A stretch of 46,024 nucleotides of DNA from an uncultured Veillonella sp. (GCF_934230905.1 NZ_CAKQFJ010000017.1:1-46024); one strand, 5' to 3'. Positions 1 through 8,621 are shown, counted from the stretch's first letter. The notes: generated by a model from the letters alone, not told the origin. A program made the numbers and translations.

Positions 1-60
1 TAAAAAGTACTAAGGGCTATTTTAACTTTATAGATAGTCTATTCTAAACACTAATGCATA

Positions 61-140
61 TTGTCTTTTTGACTATTTTAGCAAAATAAAAGATTGCCTT
101 TTTGACTTATTTTATAAGAAAATTAAATTGTCTTTTTGAC
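61..140. repeat. three short direct repeats, 33-34 bp period
   Basis: The 13-bp core TTG(T/C)CTTTTTGAC occurs at 61-73, 94-106 and 128-140, with starts 33 and 34 bp apart, about three helical turns. Each core contains the small dyad G(T/C)C-N5-GAC, and two copies are followed by a TATTTTA-like run. The region lies 40-120 bp upstream of the hrcA promoter. No -10 box follows any copy at a normal distance, so they look more like protein-binding sites than promoters. The rest of 1-178 is AT-rich with no gene. Confidence 0.6.
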
Positions 141-178
141 TAAACTGATTTTATTAGGGTTTTTAAGGATAATTTTAC

Positions 179-206
179 TTGACATTTTATTTTGATATGG
201 TAATAT
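179..206 (+). promoter_or_regulatory. hrcA operon promoter
   Basis: A perfect -35 box TTGACA (179-184) is followed after 16 bp by TAATAT (201-206), preceded by TGG as an extended -10. Transcription would start about 212-214, just upstream of the CIRCE element, so HrcA bound there could block initiation or clearance. Confidence 0.8.
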
Positions 207-217
207 TATACATGCGA

Positions 218-244
218 TTAGCACTCGAATATTTTGAGTGCTAA
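218..244 (+). promoter_or_regulatory. CIRCE operator (HrcA binding site)
   Basis: A perfect CIRCE: TTAGCACTC (218-226), a 9-bp spacer (227-235), and GAGTGCTAA (236-244). It lies between the promoter and the hrcA ribosome binding site (AAGTGAGGTG, about 246-255). In known CIRCE systems HrcA represses the operon at normal temperature and GroE helps keep HrcA active. Confidence 0.97.
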
Positions 245-260
245 CAAGTGAGGTGTCATT

Positions 261-1277
261 ATGGATGAAAGAAAACAACGCATCTTACGAGCGATTATAG
301 AGGATTATGTAAAATCTGCTGAGCCTGTTGGTTCTAGGACGATAGCTAAAAATTATAATTTAGGTATTAGTTCTGCCACGGTGAGAAATGAAATGGCTGA
401 TCTTGAGGACTTAGGCTATTTAGAAAAACCTCATACATCAGCTGGACGGATACCATCATCAAAAGGCTATCGCTTATACGTTGATTCTATGGTGCATCAA
501 GGTCCAGTCTTAACTGAGGATGTGAAACAAATCAACAATATATGGAATGACTCACAGCTATCGAGTAGTGAAATGTTATTGCATATGGCTAGATTGGTTT
601 CTCAAGTAAGTCATAGTATGAGTTTATTATTGGCTCCGGGACATGATCAAGCACAATTAAAATATATACATATTTTAACTCTTGATGCTCACCAAGCTGT
701 TATGGTTGTAATAACTGCAACCGGTGCACTTGATAATGAATTGATGTATTTTTCATCACCAGTGAGAGCTGAAGAATTACAACGATTAGCTATACAATTT
801 AGCAATGCTGTTCAAAATAAGCTTTTACAAGATATTACATCAGATTATATTAGTGCCATTATCGCACATATAGACGGTCCAAAATCCGTATTGTTACAAA
901 TCGGAGAAACCTTATTAAGGGCCATCACCAAACGGCGCTTATTTTATTCAGTAGGTGCTACAGAGTTGTTACGTCAACCGGAATTCAAAACGGTAGAAAA
1001 GGTACAGCCTGTACTTTCATTATTAGAGGAACAGCAGGAATTAGGGCACATATTACAAGATGATTCAAAAAATCCGATTAAGATTAAGATTGGTTCAGAA
1101 AATCATATGGATGCATTAAGTGATATGAGCCTTATACAAACTGACTTTTCTAAAGACAATAATCAACTTGGTACATTGGCAATATTAGGACCTACAAGAA
1201 TGGAATATGGACGCATTATAAATATGCTTTCTTATATGAAGCATATAATGGAAACGATGGCGAGAAATCAATTATAG
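261..1277 (+). CDS. hrcA: heat-inducible transcription repressor HrcA
   Basis: This 338-aa protein has the family's usual length and order. A winged helix-turn-helix fills about residues 1-75, including SSATVRNEMADLEDLGYL (37-54) and the PHTSAGRIPS segment (57-66). A GAF-like central domain and dimerisation region follow. It is a DNA-binding repressor that recognises CIRCE, and a perfect CIRCE lies 17 bp upstream of its start, so it is autoregulated. The ATG at 261 is preceded by a ribosome binding site at about 248-255. It is the first gene of the chaperone operon; grpE follows after 12 bp. Identity is secure. Confidence 0.97.
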   Translation: MDERKQRILRAIIEDYVKSAEPVGSRTIAKNYNLGISSATVRNEMADLEDLGYLEKPHTSAGRIPSSKGYRLYVDSMVHQGPVLTEDVKQINNIWNDSQLSSSEMLLHMARLVSQVSHSMSLLLAPGHDQAQLKYIHILTLDAHQAVMVVITATGALDNELMYFSSPVRAEELQRLAIQFSNAVQNKLLQDITSDYISAIIAHIDGPKSVLLQIGETLLRAITKRRLFYSVGATELLRQPEFKTVEKVQPVLSLLEEQQELGHILQDDSKNPIKIKIGSENHMDALSDMSLIQTDFSKDNNQLGTLAILGPTRMEYGRIINMLSYMKHIMETMARNQL

Positions 1278-1289
1278 AAAGGATAAGGC

Positions 1290-1835
1290 ATGTCTGAAGA
1301 ACAAATTAAAAAAGATGTGGTAGACAAAGAAAATACAGCAGAAGAATCTAACGAACAGACTGAAGCAAAGAATGCTGAAGAATCTGTAGTTGATGCAACT
1401 GAAGTATTAGAAGAATTAAAAGCCGATTTTGATAATCGTTATAAACGCTTACAAGCAGATTTTGAAAATTTTAAACGTCGTACTAATCAAGAAAAAGAAC
1501 AGTTAGCAGGTTTTGTTAAAGGCGATGTCTTAATGGATTTGCTACCTGTATTAGATAATTTTGAAAGAGCTGTACAGGCTCCTGCAGAAGGGGATACAAA
1601 AGTATTCCTTGATGGATTCATTATGATTCATCAAAACTTGATGGCTATGTTATCTAAACATGGTTTAGCTGTTATCGATGCAGTTGGTAAACCATTTGAT
1701 CCAAACTTCCATCAAGCAATTATGCGTGTACCATCAGATGAGTATGAATCTGATACGGTATGTGAAGTATTACAAACTGGCTATACTGTAGATGGTCGTT
1801 GTATTCGACCAGCAATGGTAAAAGTTGTTGAATAG
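1290..1835 (+). CDS. grpE: nucleotide exchange factor GrpE
   Basis: A 181-aa GrpE. The first 40 residues are acidic and probably disordered. A coiled-coil helix follows (about 38-75, with RLQADFENFKRR at 53-64), then the conserved LLPVLDNFERA (84-94), and the beta-rich C-terminal domain ending in a YTVDGRCIRPAMVKV-type signature. GrpE dimers release ADP from DnaK, resetting the chaperone cycle. It sits between hrcA and dnaK, 27 bp before the latter, and shares the CIRCE-controlled promoter. A strong AGGAGG site precedes dnaK. Confidence 0.96.
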   Translation: MSEEQIKKDVVDKENTAEESNEQTEAKNAEESVVDATEVLEELKADFDNRYKRLQADFENFKRRTNQEKEQLAGFVKGDVLMDLLPVLDNFERAVQAPAEGDTKVFLDGFIMIHQNLMAMLSKHGLAVIDAVGKPFDPNFHQAIMRVPSDEYESDTVCEVLQTGYTVDGRCIRPAMVKVVE

Positions 1836-1862
1836 ATTATAAGTATTAGGAGGTCATATATT

Positions 1863-3701
1863 ATGGCAAAGGTAATTGGTATTGATTTAGGGACTACAAA
1901 CTCTTGTGTTGCTGTTATGGAAGGCGGCGAACCTACGGTTATTACAAACCAAGAAGGTGCACGTACAACCCCTTCCGTAGTTGGTTTTGCCAAAAATGGA
2001 GAACGTTTAGTTGGTCAATTGGCTAAACGTCAAGCTGTATCTAATCCAGAAAACACAATTATTTCTATTAAACGTCATATGGGTTCTGATTACAAAGTAA
2101 CTGTAGAAGGTAAATCATATACACCTCAAGAAATTTCTGCAATGATTCTTCAAAAAATTAAAGCTGACGCTGAGGCTTATTTGGGTGAACCTGTAAAACA
2201 AGCTGTTATTACTGTTCCTGCTTACTTTACAGATGCTCAACGTCAAGCTACTAAAGACGCTGGTTCTATTGCAGGTCTTGAAGTACTTCGTATTATTAAT
2301 GAACCTACAGCTGCGGCTCTTGCATATGGTGTAGATAAAGACGAAGATGGTAAAGTTCTTGTATTTGACCTTGGTGGTGGTACATTCGATGTATCTATCC
2401 TTGAACTTGGTGATGGCGTATTCGAAGTATTGGCAACATCTGGTAATAATCATCTTGGTGGTGATGACTTTGACCAACGCATTATGAACTATCTTATCGA
2501 AGAATTCAAAAAAGAAACTGGTATCGATTTATCCAATGATAAATTAGCTGATCAACGTTTAAAAGAAGCTGCTGAAAAGGCAAAAATTGAATTGTCTGGT
2601 GTAGCTAGTACAAACATCAACTTGCCATTCATCACAGCTGATGCTACTGGTCCTAAACACTTAGATGTAACATTGACTCGTGCTAAATTTGAAGAATTAA
2701 CTGCTGATTTGGTACAAGCTACAATTGAACCTACTCGTAAAGCAATGAACGATGCTGGCTTATCTGCCTCTGATATCGATAAAGTATTGTTAGTTGGTGG
2801 TTCTAGCCGTATCCCAGCTGTACAAGAGGCCATTAAAAAAGTATTGGGTAAAGAACCAACTAAAAACGTTAACCCTGATGAATGTGTAGCTATTGGTGCT
2901 GCTATTCAAGGTGGTGTATTAGTAGGTGAAGTAAAAGACGTATTATTACTTGACGTAACTCCATTGTCTCTTGGTATTGAAACAATGGGCGGTGTATTCA
3001 CTCGTATCATTGATCGTAACACTACAATTCCTACATCTAAATCTCAAGTATTCTCCACTGCAGCTGATAACCAACCATCTGTAGATATTCACGTATTACA
3101 AGGTGAACGTGAATTCGCAGCAGATAATAAAACATTGGGTCGTTTTAACTTAGATGGTATCCCAGCGGCTCCTCGTGGGGTTCCTCAAATCGAAGTAACA
3201 TTTGACATTGATGCTAACGGTATCGTACATGTAAAAGCTAAAGATTTAGGTACTCAAAAAGAACAAAAAATTACAATTACTTCTTCTAGCGGTTTAAAAC
3301 AAGATGAAATAGACCGCATGGTTAAAGAAGCCGAAGCTCACGCTGCAGAAGACAAAGCCAAAAAAGAAGAACTAGACGTTAAAAATAATGCAGATTCCTT
3401 AGTATACCAAGCTGAAAAAGCATTGAAAGATCTTGAAGGAAAAGGCGATGCTGCATTAATGAAAGAAGTAGAAGAAGCTAAAGATAAATTGAAAAAATCT
3501 ATTGAAGTTGGCAACATTGAAGATATCAAAAAAGACAGTGAAGCTTTAGAACAACCATTGCACAAATTAGCTGAACAAATGTATGCAGCAGCACAACAAG
3601 CACAACAAGCTGCTGGTGATGCTAAACAAAGTGAACAAGGTAAATCAGACGATAATGTAGTTGATGCTGATTACACTGTAGTGGATGACGATAAGAAATA
3701 A
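1863..3701 (+). CDS. dnaK: molecular chaperone DnaK (Hsp70)
   Basis: A 612-aa Hsp70. The ATPase domain carries IGIDLGTTNSCVAV (5-18) and DLGGGTFDVSIL (169-180). The interdomain linker is DVLLLDVTPLSLG, followed by the substrate-binding beta domain and a helical lid. The tail is glutamine/alanine-rich and ends in acidic residues. The short region around RHMGSDYKV (71-79) lacks the insert of roughly 23 residues found in proteobacterial DnaK, as is typical of Firmicutes. It binds exposed hydrophobic peptides in the cytoplasm with DnaJ and GrpE. It is preceded by AGGAGG and lies 17 bp upstream of dnaJ. Confidence 0.98.
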   Translation: MAKVIGIDLGTTNSCVAVMEGGEPTVITNQEGARTTPSVVGFAKNGERLVGQLAKRQAVSNPENTIISIKRHMGSDYKVTVEGKSYTPQEISAMILQKIKADAEAYLGEPVKQAVITVPAYFTDAQRQATKDAGSIAGLEVLRIINEPTAAALAYGVDKDEDGKVLVFDLGGGTFDVSILELGDGVFEVLATSGNNHLGGDDFDQRIMNYLIEEFKKETGIDLSNDKLADQRLKEAAEKAKIELSGVASTNINLPFITADATGPKHLDVTLTRAKFEELTADLVQATIEPTRKAMNDAGLSASDIDKVLLVGGSSRIPAVQEAIKKVLGKEPTKNVNPDECVAIGAAIQGGVLVGEVKDVLLLDVTPLSLGIETMGGVFTRIIDRNTTIPTSKSQVFSTAADNQPSVDIHVLQGEREFAADNKTLGRFNLDGIPAAPRGVPQIEVTFDIDANGIVHVKAKDLGTQKEQKITITSSSGLKQDEIDRMVKEAEAHAAEDKAKKEELDVKNNADSLVYQAEKALKDLEGKGDAALMKEVEEAKDKLKKSIEVGNIEDIKKDSEALEQPLHKLAEQMYAAAQQAQQAAGDAKQSEQGKSDDNVVDADYTVVDDDKK

Positions 3702-3718
3702 GAAGGGTAGTATAACGT

Positions 3719-4879
3719 ATGGCAAGAGATTATTATGACATCCTTGGTGTTAGTAAAAATGCTTCCCAAGATGAAATCAAAAAGGCCTTTCGTAAAAAGG
3801 CTCGCCAATACCATCCCGACGTAAATAAAGATAATCCAAAAGAAGCAGAAGCTAAATTCAAAGAAGCTAATGAAGCTTACGAAGTATTGTCTGATGAAAC
3901 TAAAAAAGCACAATATGACCAATTCGGCCACGACGCCTTCAAACAAGGGGGTGGCGCTGGAGCCGGTGGTTTCCAAGGTGGCTTTGGCGGTTTTGGTGGC
4001 CAAGCTGGCGGTTTTGGTGATATTTTCGGTGATATCTTTGGTGGTATGTTTGGTGGTGGAGGCCGCCAACAACAAGGTCCACAAAAAGGTAGTGATTTAC
4101 GCGAAGATATAGATATTTCATTTGAAGATGCTGCATTTGGTAAATCTATGTCCATTACTGTGCAACGTCATGAGGAATGCGACCATTGCCATGGCACTGG
4201 TGGTGAACCAGGATCTAAGGTTGATACATGTCCAAATTGTCATGGTTCTGGTCAGGAAGTTGTTATTCAAAATACACCTTTTGGACGTATGCAATCTGCT
4301 CGTACATGTTCTCGTTGTCATGGAGCTGGTAAGGTAATAGAAAAACCTTGTTCCAAATGCCGTGGATCTGGTGAGGTACTTGTAAAACGAAAGATAGATA
4401 TCAAGATTCCTGCTGGTGTTGATAACGGATCTAGATTACGTGTTTCTAACGAAGGTGAACCTGGTATTCTAGGCGGTCCTAAAGGAGACTTATATGTTTA
4501 TATATATGTACGACCTCATAAGGAATTTGACCGCAATGGAAATGATGTTATTAGTCGTGTAAATATTAGTTTTGCACAAGCTGCTTTAGGTGCAACTGTA
4601 CAAGTGAATACCTTAGATGGTAAAGTAGAGTTGAAGATTCCAGAAGGCACTCAAACGGGAACTGCATTCAGACTTAAGGGCAAAGGTATTCCCTATTTAC
4701 GTAATCCTAAACAACGAGGTGATCAACATGTTGTTGTAACTGTGCAAACTCCTAAAAAGTTAACAGAAAAGCAACGTGAATTATTACTTCGTTTTGCTAG
4801 TGAAAGCAATGAGGATGTTAATAACTTACAAGTTAGCAAAAGTTTATTTGAAAAAATTAAGGATTGTTTAACTAAATGA
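3719..4879 (+). CDS. dnaJ: chaperone DnaJ (Hsp40)
   Basis: A 386-aa type I Hsp40. The J domain spans about 1-70 with HPD at 32-34. A very glycine/phenylalanine-rich linker runs to about 125. The zinc-binding domain has four CxxCxGxG repeats (CDHCHGTG, CPNCHGSG, CSRCHGAG, CSKCRGSG), followed by two C-terminal beta-barrel domains. It delivers substrate to DnaK and stimulates its ATPase. It is the last classical chaperone gene of the operon. No terminator is visible before prmA 55 bp downstream, so read-through is likely. Several antisense open frames here are caused by the glycine-rich composition. Confidence 0.98.
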   Translation: MARDYYDILGVSKNASQDEIKKAFRKKARQYHPDVNKDNPKEAEAKFKEANEAYEVLSDETKKAQYDQFGHDAFKQGGGAGAGGFQGGFGGFGGQAGGFGDIFGDIFGGMFGGGGRQQQGPQKGSDLREDIDISFEDAAFGKSMSITVQRHEECDHCHGTGGEPGSKVDTCPNCHGSGQEVVIQNTPFGRMQSARTCSRCHGAGKVIEKPCSKCRGSGEVLVKRKIDIKIPAGVDNGSRLRVSNEGEPGILGGPKGDLYVYIYVRPHKEFDRNGNDVISRVNISFAQAALGATVQVNTLDGKVELKIPEGTQTGTAFRLKGKGIPYLRNPKQRGDQHVVVTVQTPKKLTEKQRELLLRFASESNEDVNNLQVSKSLFEKIKDCLTK

Positions 4880-4934
4880 ACAGCTCTGGTGCGTGAATGG
4901 TTAGTTCCTGCGCATCAATAGTAAAGGAGCATTT

Positions 4935-5798
4935 ATGCAATGGATAGAAATATCTATTGTCTGCGAAAGAGTAGCCACCGATGAGGTGACTACTCTTTTT
5001 GACGATTATGCAGACAATGGAATTATAGAAGAAGATGTTGAAGATCAACCTAATTTAATACAATTAACTCTTTATGCCGATGCAGCATTAGATTGTAACA
5101 CGATTAAGTCTGATATAAAACAGCGTCTTAACGAAGCCAACATCGATATTACATCAATAGATACACATATGTTAGATGAATCTACTTGGCTTAATTCTTG
5201 GCAACAGTATATAGAACCTACAGAAATACTACCTAATTTAATAATCAGACCTGCATGGCAAGATTATGATAATAAGCATAATAAGGCCATTATTGAAATA
5301 GATTCAGATATATCATTTGGTACTGGTTCACATGAAACAACAAAAAGTTGTGCTGAATTATTAAAAAAATATGCTGAATCTATGAATCTTGATTCTATTA
5401 CTTGTTTAGATATTGGCACAGGTACAGGTATACTTTTATTAGTAGCTGCCCATTTAGGTATAAAAAATTTAATTGGAATTGATATCGAAGAATATGCTGC
5501 TAAACAGGCAAAGATAAATTGTGAGAATAATCATGTCATAGCTGATATAATCTGTGGTAATTTGGATGCGGATTTTAATGGCATTGCTCAATTAGTTTTA
5601 GCTAACTTAACAGTGGATCCATTAAAGATTTTATTACCTCAAATAGGTAAAAAAATAGATGATAAAGGTATATTAATTATCAGTGGCATTATTGATGACC
5701 GCTATGATGAAATTATGCCTTATATTAATGAATATTGGCAAATTATTGAGGAGCGCATTGCTGGACCTTGGCATACATTTGCGTTAACAAAATTATGA
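4935..5798 (+). CDS. prmA: ribosomal protein L11 methyltransferase PrmA
   Basis: A 287-aa PrmA of normal length. The N-terminal domain ends near LNSWQQYIEP (86-95), followed by the family motif ISFGTGSHETT (127-137). The class I SAM-binding loop is LDIGTGTGILL (158-168). NLTVDPLKI takes the place of the usual post-IV motif. It trimethylates ribosomal protein L11 using S-adenosylmethionine. AAAGGAG (4922-4928) precedes the ATG. Its TGA overlaps the ATG of rsmE, implying coupled translation. The dnaJ-prmA-rsmE order is common in Firmicutes. Confidence 0.95.
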   Translation: MQWIEISIVCERVATDEVTTLFDDYADNGIIEEDVEDQPNLIQLTLYADAALDCNTIKSDIKQRLNEANIDITSIDTHMLDESTWLNSWQQYIEPTEILPNLIIRPAWQDYDNKHNKAIIEIDSDISFGTGSHETTKSCAELLKKYAESMNLDSITCLDIGTGTGILLLVAAHLGIKNLIGIDIEEYAAKQAKINCENNHVIADIICGNLDADFNGIAQLVLANLTVDPLKILLPQIGKKIDDKGILIISGIIDDRYDEIMPYINEYWQIIEERIAGPWHTFALTKL

Positions 5799-6526
5799 AA
5801 AAGATATTTATTCCTACACCATTAAATGAAATCATTGAATTACCAAAAGATATAACCCATCATATATTACATGTGTTTCGTCATAATATAGAAAAACCAA
5901 TCACTGTCACAGGTAGCGATAACCGTTGTGGTATCTATCAGATTAATGATGAGATAAATGGCTTAGCACAAGCTAGTCTTATAGAATATATTGATACTCC
6001 TACATCTATGCATAGAATCATATTAGTGCAAGCTTATTTAAAAGGTGAAAAATTAGAATGGGTTTTACAAAAAGCTACAGAGCTTAATGTCGATACGGTA
6101 TATCTTGTACCTACATTGAACTGTGTAGCTAAGTATGATGTAAAAAAATTAAAGTCAAAATCTAGTCGTTGGGAAAAGATTATGTTAGAGGCTTCTCAAC
6201 AATGCGGGCGTACACAGTTACCTACGCTCGTTGTGGATGAGCCACTTTCTAATGTATTAGACATCGAATCTGAATCTTTAAAATTGGTTGCCTATGAAAA
6301 TGAAGCGGGCTACTCCATAAAAGATGCTTTAAAGGCTATTAATAGTGATTCAACTAATAGGGATATCTTAATTTGTATTGGCCCTGAAGGGGGCTTTCAA
6401 GAGAAAGAAATCAATGATATTATAAAAAGTGGTGCTCAATCAGTTACATTAGGCCATACCATACTACGTGCTGAAACAGCTGCTATTGCTGCTGTTTCCA
6501 TGATAAAATATGAATTGGAATTATAA
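5795..6526 (+). CDS. rsmE: 16S rRNA m3U1498 methyltransferase RsmE
   Basis: A 243-aa SPOUT methyltransferase. An N-terminal PUA-like domain is followed by KLEWVLQKATELNV (86-99), RWEKIMLEASQQCGR (125-139), GPEGGF (196-201) and the knotted SAM-binding end LGHTILRAETA (219-229). It methylates N3 of U1498 in 16S rRNA. The ATG at 5795 overlaps the prmA stop as ATGA. A longer reading from TTG 5768 would add nine residues lying inside prmA without a ribosome binding site, so it was not chosen. Translation is probably coupled to prmA. Confidence 0.93.
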   Translation: MKKIFIPTPLNEIIELPKDITHHILHVFRHNIEKPITVTGSDNRCGIYQINDEINGLAQASLIEYIDTPTSMHRIILVQAYLKGEKLEWVLQKATELNVDTVYLVPTLNCVAKYDVKKLKSKSSRWEKIMLEASQQCGRTQLPTLVVDEPLSNVLDIESESLKLVAYENEAGYSIKDALKAINSDSTNRDILICIGPEGGFQEKEINDIIKSGAQSVTLGHTILRAETAAIAAVSMIKYELEL

Positions 6527-6586
6527 TTATTAAGTTATGCTGTGTTATTTACTTAGCTTTATTGAGATAAAGAATTGGGAGGTGCA

Positions 6587-7882
6587 ATGAAAACCGTTGC
6601 CTTTACAACCCTTGGTTGTCGTGTCAATCAGTATGATACGGATGCTATGAAGGGGTTATTTTTACAACATGATTATGAAACTGTTGATTTTGACTCTAAG
6701 GCTGATATTTATGTTATTAATACATGTTCTGTTACAAATATGGGAGAGAAAAAGTCTCGTCAATTAATTCGTAAAGCTAAACGTCAAAATCAAGATGCTT
6801 ATGTAATAGTTACAGGCTGTTATGCACAGCTTGACCCTGATGCAATTGCTGCCATCGATGGCGTTAATCTAGTAATTGGCACAAATAATCGTTCAAAAAT
6901 TGTAGAACTTGTTGAACAATTAGAAACAACAGAACGTCAAATTAATGCTGTTCGCGATATCATGAAAGAGTCTAATTTTGAAGAAATGCCATTATTTGGT
7001 AATGAATCGGATAAATCGAGAGCCTTTATGAAAATCCAAGAAGGTTGTAATAATTATTGTGCGTTTTGTATCATTCCTTATACGCGTGGAAAATTAAAGT
7101 CTCGTAAAGTCGATGACATAGTAAATGAAGCAAAACGTTTAGTAGAACATGGGTTTCACGAAATCGTTTTAACTGGTATTCACCTTGGGAACTATGGCGT
7201 TGAACTACCAGGAAGACCTACACTAGCAAATGTAGTAAAAGCTCTCTTAGAAATCCAAAACTTACATCGCATACGTTTTGGATCTATTGAGTCTGTTGAA
7301 GTATCTGATGAACTTATTGAGTTAATGGCTACTAATAAACGTGTATGTCCACATTTACATTTACCTCTTCAAGCAGGATCAGATCATGTTCTAACTTTGA
7401 TGAAACGACATTATACGCTTCAAGAATATAAAGACTTGATTACAAATTTAAGACATCGTATTCCCGATTTATCAATTACAACCGATATCATCGCAGGATT
7501 TCCCCAAGAAACTGATGAAGACTTTGATGAAACTATGAATACAGTAAAAGAAATTGGCTTTACTCATATTCATGCATTCCCATATTCTATTCGTGAAGGT
7601 ACACCGGCCGCCACAATGCCAAATCAAGTACCAGAAGCTGTAAAAAAAGCGCGCGTAGCACTTTTAAATGATTTAAGTGAAAAAGGTTTACAAGCGTATG
7701 CAACCTCTCGTATAGGTAAACCAGGAGAAATTCTTATTGAAAAAGAGGAAAATGGATACTATACGGGCTTAACAAATGAATATATACATGGTAGAGTTAA
7801 ATCAGATGGTCAGCATTCTATAGGTGATCTTATTGGTGGCACAGTAGTTGCTGTTGACAAAGATTTTGTAATTATTGAATAA
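6587..7882 (+). CDS. mtaB: tRNA methylthiotransferase MtaB (ms2t6A37)
   Basis: This 431-aa protein has the methylthiotransferase plan. The N-terminal domain has cysteines C11 (TTLGCRVNQYD), C47 and C78. The radical-SAM domain has CNNYCAFC with C154, C158 and C161, and there is a C-terminal TRAM domain. The VNQYD signature points to MtaB rather than MiaB or RimO. It converts t6A to ms2t6A at position 37 of ANN-decoding tRNAs and needs two Fe-S clusters. The start is the ATG at 6587, 3 bp after GGGAGGT; an in-frame TTG at 6575 has no site. A HIT gene follows 17 bp downstream. Confidence 0.92.
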   Translation: MKTVAFTTLGCRVNQYDTDAMKGLFLQHDYETVDFDSKADIYVINTCSVTNMGEKKSRQLIRKAKRQNQDAYVIVTGCYAQLDPDAIAAIDGVNLVIGTNNRSKIVELVEQLETTERQINAVRDIMKESNFEEMPLFGNESDKSRAFMKIQEGCNNYCAFCIIPYTRGKLKSRKVDDIVNEAKRLVEHGFHEIVLTGIHLGNYGVELPGRPTLANVVKALLEIQNLHRIRFGSIESVEVSDELIELMATNKRVCPHLHLPLQAGSDHVLTLMKRHYTLQEYKDLITNLRHRIPDLSITTDIIAGFPQETDEDFDETMNTVKEIGFTHIHAFPYSIREGTPAATMPNQVPEAVKKARVALLNDLSEKGLQAYATSRIGKPGEILIEKEENGYYTGLTNEYIHGRVKSDGQHSIGDLIGGTVVAVDKDFVIIE

Positions 7883-7899
7883 GATAGAGGAGGTCCCCC

Positions 7900-8244
7900 A
7901 TGAGCGACTGCATTTTTTGTAAAATTATTAATGGTGAAATTCCATCAAAAAAAGTATTAGAAAATGATAAATTCTATGCATTTTATGATATTGAACCTGT
8001 AAAAAAAGTTCATGTACTCATCGTTCCTAAAAATCATGTTGCTAATATTGCCCATATCACAGAAAAGAATGAAAAGTATGTTGAAGGTTTATTGCCATTT
8101 GTTCGTGATGTAGCAAAAGAGCTTGGTATTTCTAAGGATGGTTATCGATTGATTTTTAATACTGGCGCAAAAGCAGGTCAAACTGTATTCCACATGCATG
8201 CACATCTATTGGGTGGCGAGGAAATGGGTTGGCCTGAAGCTTAA
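7900..8244 (+). CDS. HIT family nucleotide hydrolase (HinT-like)
   Basis: A 114-aa histidine-triad protein of the HinT/PKCI subgroup. It has an N-terminal CxxC (C4, C7), the HVLIVPKNHV strand (38-47) and the triad FHMHAHLLGG with H98, H100 and H102, followed by the C-terminal tryptophan at 111. Such proteins cleave adenosine phosphoramidates and related nucleotides; the substrate here is unknown. AGAGGAGG precedes the ATG. It is probably the last gene of the hrcA-led operon; a weak all-A/T hairpin follows. Confidence 0.9.
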   Translation: MSDCIFCKIINGEIPSKKVLENDKFYAFYDIEPVKKVHVLIVPKNHVANIAHITEKNEKYVEGLLPFVRDVAKELGISKDGYRLIFNTGAKAGQTVFHMHAHLLGGEEMGWPEA

Positions 8245-8251
8245 TGAGTTT

Positions 8252-8274
8252 TTAATAAGAAAATTATTAATTTT
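8252..8274 (+). terminator. weak A/T hairpin after the HIT gene
   Basis: TTAATAA (8252-8258) and TTATTAA (8264-8270) are perfectly complementary across a 5-base loop and are followed by TTTT. The stem has no G-C pairs, so termination would be inefficient. The rest of 8275-8339 is AT-rich and featureless. Confidence 0.3.
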
Positions 8275-8339
8275 AAAGTATTAAGACATCAAAAAATATT
8301 GATTTGTAATAAAATTCTTATAAAATATAGTGGTATATA

Positions 8340-8368
8340 TTGACAGAACCTAGTATTCTACATATAAT
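8340..8368 (+). promoter_or_regulatory. strong promoter for rpsU
   Basis: TTGACA (8340-8345), 17 bp, then TATAAT (8363-8368): a perfect housekeeping sigma consensus. The predicted start near 8375 leaves a leader of about 60 nt before rpsU. Confidence 0.88.
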
Positions 8369-8399
8369 ATGTATATGTGCGTAAATAAAATTATCAGCA

Positions 8400-8427
8400 C
8401 TTCCCTGAGATTAATTTTGGAGGGAGG
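8400..8427 (+). promoter_or_regulatory. rpsU leader hairpin overlapping the Shine-Dalgarno
   Basis: CTTCCCT (8400-8406) can pair with AGGGAGG (8421-8427), with one T-G wobble, across a 14-base loop. The 3' arm is the unusually long purine-rich ribosome binding site of rpsU. The hairpin could mask translation start. Whether it forms or regulates is inference. Confidence 0.35.
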
Positions 8428-8434
8428 GATATAG

Positions 8435-8614
8435 ATGTCTGAAATTAAAGTCGGTAAAAACGAAACGCTTGAAAGTGCTCTTCGTCGATTCAAACGCTCC
8501 TGCCAAAAAGCAGGTGTTTTGTCTGAAGTAAGAAAACGCGAACACTACGAAAAACCAAGCGTAAAAAGAAAGAAAAAATCTGAAGCAGCAAGAAAACGCA
8601 AATTCAGAGCATAA
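8435..8614 (+). CDS. rpsU: 30S ribosomal protein bS21
   Basis: A 59-aa basic protein starting MSEIKVGKNETLESALRRFK and continuing with a lysine/arginine-rich tail ending KFRA, which is diagnostic of S21. S21 sits near the 3' end of 16S rRNA on the 30S platform and assists initiation. The ATG follows an exceptionally long purine tract GGAGGGAGGGA (8419-8429). The gene has its own consensus promoter and a strong terminator, so it is mainly monocistronic. Its place between the hrcA cluster and yqeY is typical of Firmicutes. Confidence 0.97.
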   Translation: MSEIKVGKNETLESALRRFKRSCQKAGVLSEVRKREHYEKPSVKRKKKSEAARKRKFRA

Positions 8615-8621
8615 GATGATT

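Noticed and set aside
61..141. The three TTGAC repeats as tandem promoters
   Set aside because: No -10-like hexamer lies 16-18 bp downstream of any TTGACT.
3671..4155. Several open frames opposite dnaJ and dnaK
   Set aside because: They mirror the glycine-rich and acidic coding of DnaJ/DnaK, have low-complexity proline/lysine or cysteine-rich translations and no ribosome sites.
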